This document shows, piece after piece, positions 62,928 to 64,000 of a DNA stretch of 64,000 nt. The notes beneath the pieces were generated by a model that searched no databases, was not told the origin of the DNA, and saw nothing but the letters and a program-made list of their open reading frames with translations. The translations under genes were made by a program, and so were the position numbers. The stretch is from Lampris incognitus (Eukaryota > Chordata > Actinopteri > Lampriformes > Lampridae): assembly GCF_029633865.1 (NCBI RefSeq), contig NC_079221.1, positions 4,626,409 to 4,690,408 on the forward strand. The letters are read 5' to 3'. How positions within the stretch are numbered: position 1 is the first letter of the stretch; every line of letters begins with the position of its first letter.

Positions 62928-63924
62928 TGATACTACTGACTTTAAGTTATACAAAGGAAAACTGAATCTGTTATGCATAGGAACATTTTGGAATGTAATG
63001 AAGAACAAAATATTTTGGGCCATGCGACTCATTGTGGGTAAATTGGAATTGTAGTATGTGCTGCTCATTTGCCTCGTGTACTCCACCACAACCCTAAAAA
63101 TAGCCCTCAACCTCTCTTAACTGTGGGCTGGAGTATCCACTTACTGACGTTAGGTGCCGGGTGTCACTATCACATTGTATTCACACTGACTGCTGTTCCC
63201 CTGCACAGAGGTGAATCCTCCTGCTTGACATGAATTAATACCAAAGTTTATTTTTAGTTTTAGGTTCACTGAAATTTTAACTCAATATAACAAAATTTGT
63301 GCAGAAAGCATTTTCATTATGTGGATTTCTCAATGAAATGTTTACTCGCTTATACTTCTTCTTTCGGCTGCTGCTGTTAGGGGTCGCCACAGCGACTCAT
63401 CCATTTCCATCTCTTCCTCATCTGTCCTGTTTACTCGTCTATACTGTGTCCTATAAAAACGTCCTGTGCAGATTGTGATCTGTTGTTCACTTGATTTATG
63501 TGAGGCCAAGGATATACTATACTAACGCGTGTGCACTGTGTAACATTTGAGGCCATTACTTGTTCCCCACAGGGATGAATCTGAACAAGCGGGAGTTGAA
63601 CGAACATGTGGAGTTTGAGTCCCAGACATACTATGCAGCATTTGCAGCAGAACTTGAGGCCTGCGCACAACCAATGTGGGGTCTCTTAACACACTGCAAA
63701 GTCAAAGTAGGTCCTGTTTCTACTCTCTCCCCCCCCCCCATGCATATACAGATGGTCTTTAAAAACCACTACCAGATTCATAAAAGACATATAAAGCCCC
63801 TTCTGAAGTGTAAAATAAATGTCTTCCCTGTGTGTAGGAGACGCAGGAATACACGAAAACTGTAGTGCGCTACTGTTTGGAGACCATGCAGATCTGGTTT
63901 GACGCCATTGGCTTCATAGATGAG
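49677..63924 (+). CDS. ubr3: E3 ubiquitin ligase UBR3, N-terminal part (gene runs off the window)
   Basis: Eleven exons are in the window: 49677-50110, 51172-51311, 51687-51839, 55860-56015, 56114-56154, 56325-56391, 56495-56625, 58272-58500, 61539-61718, 63573-63706, 63838-63924; 1752 nt, 584 aa, phase kept at every junction. The 3' part, including the RING region known for the family, lies beyond the right edge. Exon 1 carries most of the UBR-box zinc fold (about 83-152: CGLVWTANFVAYRCRTCG, CMSLCAECF, GDHTGHDFNMF, GACDCGD), finished by CRRH in exon 2. Later stretches such as KYEFPQKMVTFLLNMLPDQ, DTMSNRIVHISVQLFSNEEL and MNLNKRELNEHVEFESQTYY match human UBR3 almost word for word; the variable segment is exons 4-6. 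The ATG at 49677 is the first in-frame one; an upstream ATG at 49628 opens a 7-codon ORF (see separate entry). Head-to-head with mettl5. Introns 3, 7, 8 and 9 are rich in transposons. Confidence 0.95.
50115..50300. repeat. GCTAGC-rich stretch at the start of ubr3 intron 1
   Basis: GCTAGC or CTAGCTAG occurs more than a dozen times, with a 25-bp segment (CCGCTAGCCGCGCTAGCTAG) repeated in tandem near 50132-50175. Highly self-complementary. Confidence 0.8.
52252..53402 (-). mobile_element. RTE-like LINE tail split by another insertion (ubr3 intron 3)
   Basis: 52252-52372 and 53288-53402 together match 32383-32595 without a gap in the LINE sequence. The gap is filled by the element at 52373-53287. 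Confidence 0.85.
52373..53287. mobile_element. DNA transposon with CACTAGAACGACC ends inside the LINE tail
   Basis: Starts GCACTAGAACGACC and ends GGTCGTTCTAGTG, with ATA on both sides as a likely 3-bp duplication. GGTCATTTTGACCG-type palindromes recur inside near both ends and at 52575 and 52880. Noncoding. CACTA-type ends and 3-bp duplication suggest EnSpm/CACTA, but this is tentative. Confidence 0.7.
53435..53620. repeat. Palindromic fish repeat, 41-bp perfect arms
   Basis: Perfect arms 53481-53521 and 53538-53578 around a 16-base loop; imperfect pairing extends to about 53435 and 53620 (GGAAGTTGAATCAGTTCATC). The arm carries GAAACGTTTC. Confidence 0.92.
54533..54585. repeat. TA microsatellite
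   Basis: Uninterrupted TA run of about 26 units directly bordering the Tc1 element, whose target is TA. Confidence 0.95.
54585..55350 (+). mobile_element. Tc1-like transposon, left part with inverted duplication (ubr3 intron 3)
   Basis: Left terminal repeat CACTACCGTTCAAAAGTTTG (about 54587-54606). Transposase N-terminus starts at 54965: MARKRELSSETRQSILVLRN, EGYSMREIDKKLKISYTGVY, then RKRSGRPRCTTEQEDKYI, a paired-like helix-turn-helix plus GRPR box. The frame stops after 95 residues at 55252. From 55258 to 55350 the sequence is the reverse complement of 55020-55110 in the same transposase gene. The catalytic part and right end are missing. Confidence 0.85.
55368..55405. repeat. Perfect 16-bp hairpin, 6-base loop
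   Basis: Arms 55368-55383 and 55390-55405 (TCGCCCCTTCTACGGT and its complement); the half-arm TTCTACGGTCCA also occurs just before, near 55348. Confidence 0.9.
56930..57330 (-). repeat. tRNA-derived SINE, family C (ubr3 intron 7)
   Basis: On minus: GAGTCGGTTAGCGGTCTAAG (A-box region), then GGGGTTCGCGCCCCGGTC (B-box region), body, and a poly(A) end (the T run at 56924-56945 on plus). A single copy in the window. Confidence 0.75.
57631..58098 (+). repeat. tRNA-derived SINE, family A copy 5 (ubr3 intron 7)
   Basis: Head AGGTAGCGTAGCGGTCTATT, B box AGTTCGAATCCCC; full length to the A-rich end. Confidence 0.88.
59885..60611. mobile_element. PIF/Harbinger-type MITE with TTA duplication (ubr3 intron 8)
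   Basis: Ends TGCCCCTTTTCCACTGCATG and CATGCAGTGGAAAAGGGGCA are perfect inverted repeats, with TTA on each side (59882-59884 and 60612-60614). 727 bp, AT-rich core, noncoding. Confidence 0.85.
60984..61436 (+). repeat. tRNA-derived SINE, family A copy 6 (ubr3 intron 8)
   Basis: GGGCGTCCGGGTGGTGTAGC head, full-length body, ends at the C/A-rich run near 61430. Confidence 0.88.
61796..62176 (+). repeat. tRNA-derived SINE, family B copy 2 (ubr3 intron 9)
   Basis: Head GGGCGGCACGGTGGCGCAGT with A and B boxes, body and GGATGGATG tail; the best preserved family B copy here. Confidence 0.88.
62462..62890 (+). repeat. tRNA-derived SINE, family A copy 7 (ubr3 intron 9)
   Basis: GGTACCGTAGCGGTCTATTC head, full body; followed by a TG run at 62898-62923. 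Confidence 0.88.
63350..63430 (-). mobile_element. RTE-like LINE 3' tail fragment
   Basis: CTTTCGGCTGCTGCTGTTAG and TCGCCACAGCGACTCATCC match the 3' end wording of the copies at 32385 and 52265. About 70 bp only. Confidence 0.65.
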
Positions 63925-64000
63925 GTAAATTCAGAGATGCACTTCAGTCCAGACACATAAGCTACTGTATTTTAGAAGCATGCGTTCTCCTGTCTTGTTT

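Overview
The window looks like nuclear DNA from a teleost fish. It carries six vertebrate protein-coding genes with many introns, canonical GT-AG splice sites (one clear GC-AG), dense tRNA-derived SINEs, hAT/Tc1/Harbinger-type DNA transposons, RTE-like and R2-like LINEs, Ty3/gypsy fossils and long mini- and microsatellites. I read the exons by hand and checked that each model keeps phase across every junction.

Gene layout, left to right: cfap210/ccdc173 (minus, 2245-7214, 9 coding exons, 552 aa); phgdh (plus, 9404-22020, 12 exons, 529 aa); klhl23 (plus, 29554-33892, 3 exons, 562 aa); ssb encoding the La protein (plus, 43738-46816, 11 coding exons, 398 aa); mettl5 (minus, 46874-49052, 7 exons, 216 aa as read); and the first 11 coding exons of ubr3 (plus, 49677-63924, 584 aa, continuing off the right edge). 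Five of the six (CFAP210, KLHL23, SSB, METTL5, UBR3) are, from memory, neighbours on human chromosome 2q31.1, so this is a conserved vertebrate block. phgdh, which lies on human chromosome 1, sits between cfap210 and klhl23. ssb and mettl5 are convergent with 57 bp between stop codons, so their 3' UTRs very probably overlap. mettl5 and ubr3 are divergent with 624 bp between start codons, so they probably share a promoter region.

The genes are unrelated in pathway: a ciliary doublet-microtubule inner protein, serine biosynthesis, a cullin-3 adaptor, an RNA chaperone, an 18S rRNA m6A methyltransferase and an E3 ligase. The order looks like inherited synteny, not an operon-like functional unit.

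Between and inside the genes: a TTATTACATTAT array in cfap210 intron 1; a 24-bp minisatellite framed by inverted repeats in phgdh intron 1; a fold-back hAT-like element in phgdh intron 11; a roughly 3.9-kb array of a 30-bp unit between phgdh and klhl23; 0.5 kb of GA/GATA repeats upstream of klhl23; an RTE-like LINE 3' end in klhl23 intron 2; Ty3/gypsy fossils and a third hAT-like copy between klhl23 and ssb; an R2-like LINE fragment inside diverged long inverted repeats in the intron upstream of ssb coding exon 1; and nested transposons in ubr3 introns. The most unusual theme is how many short perfect snap-back palindromes and inverted duplications occur inside otherwise ordinary repeats. I found no new protein system; the novelty is in repeat architecture and a few gene-model oddities.
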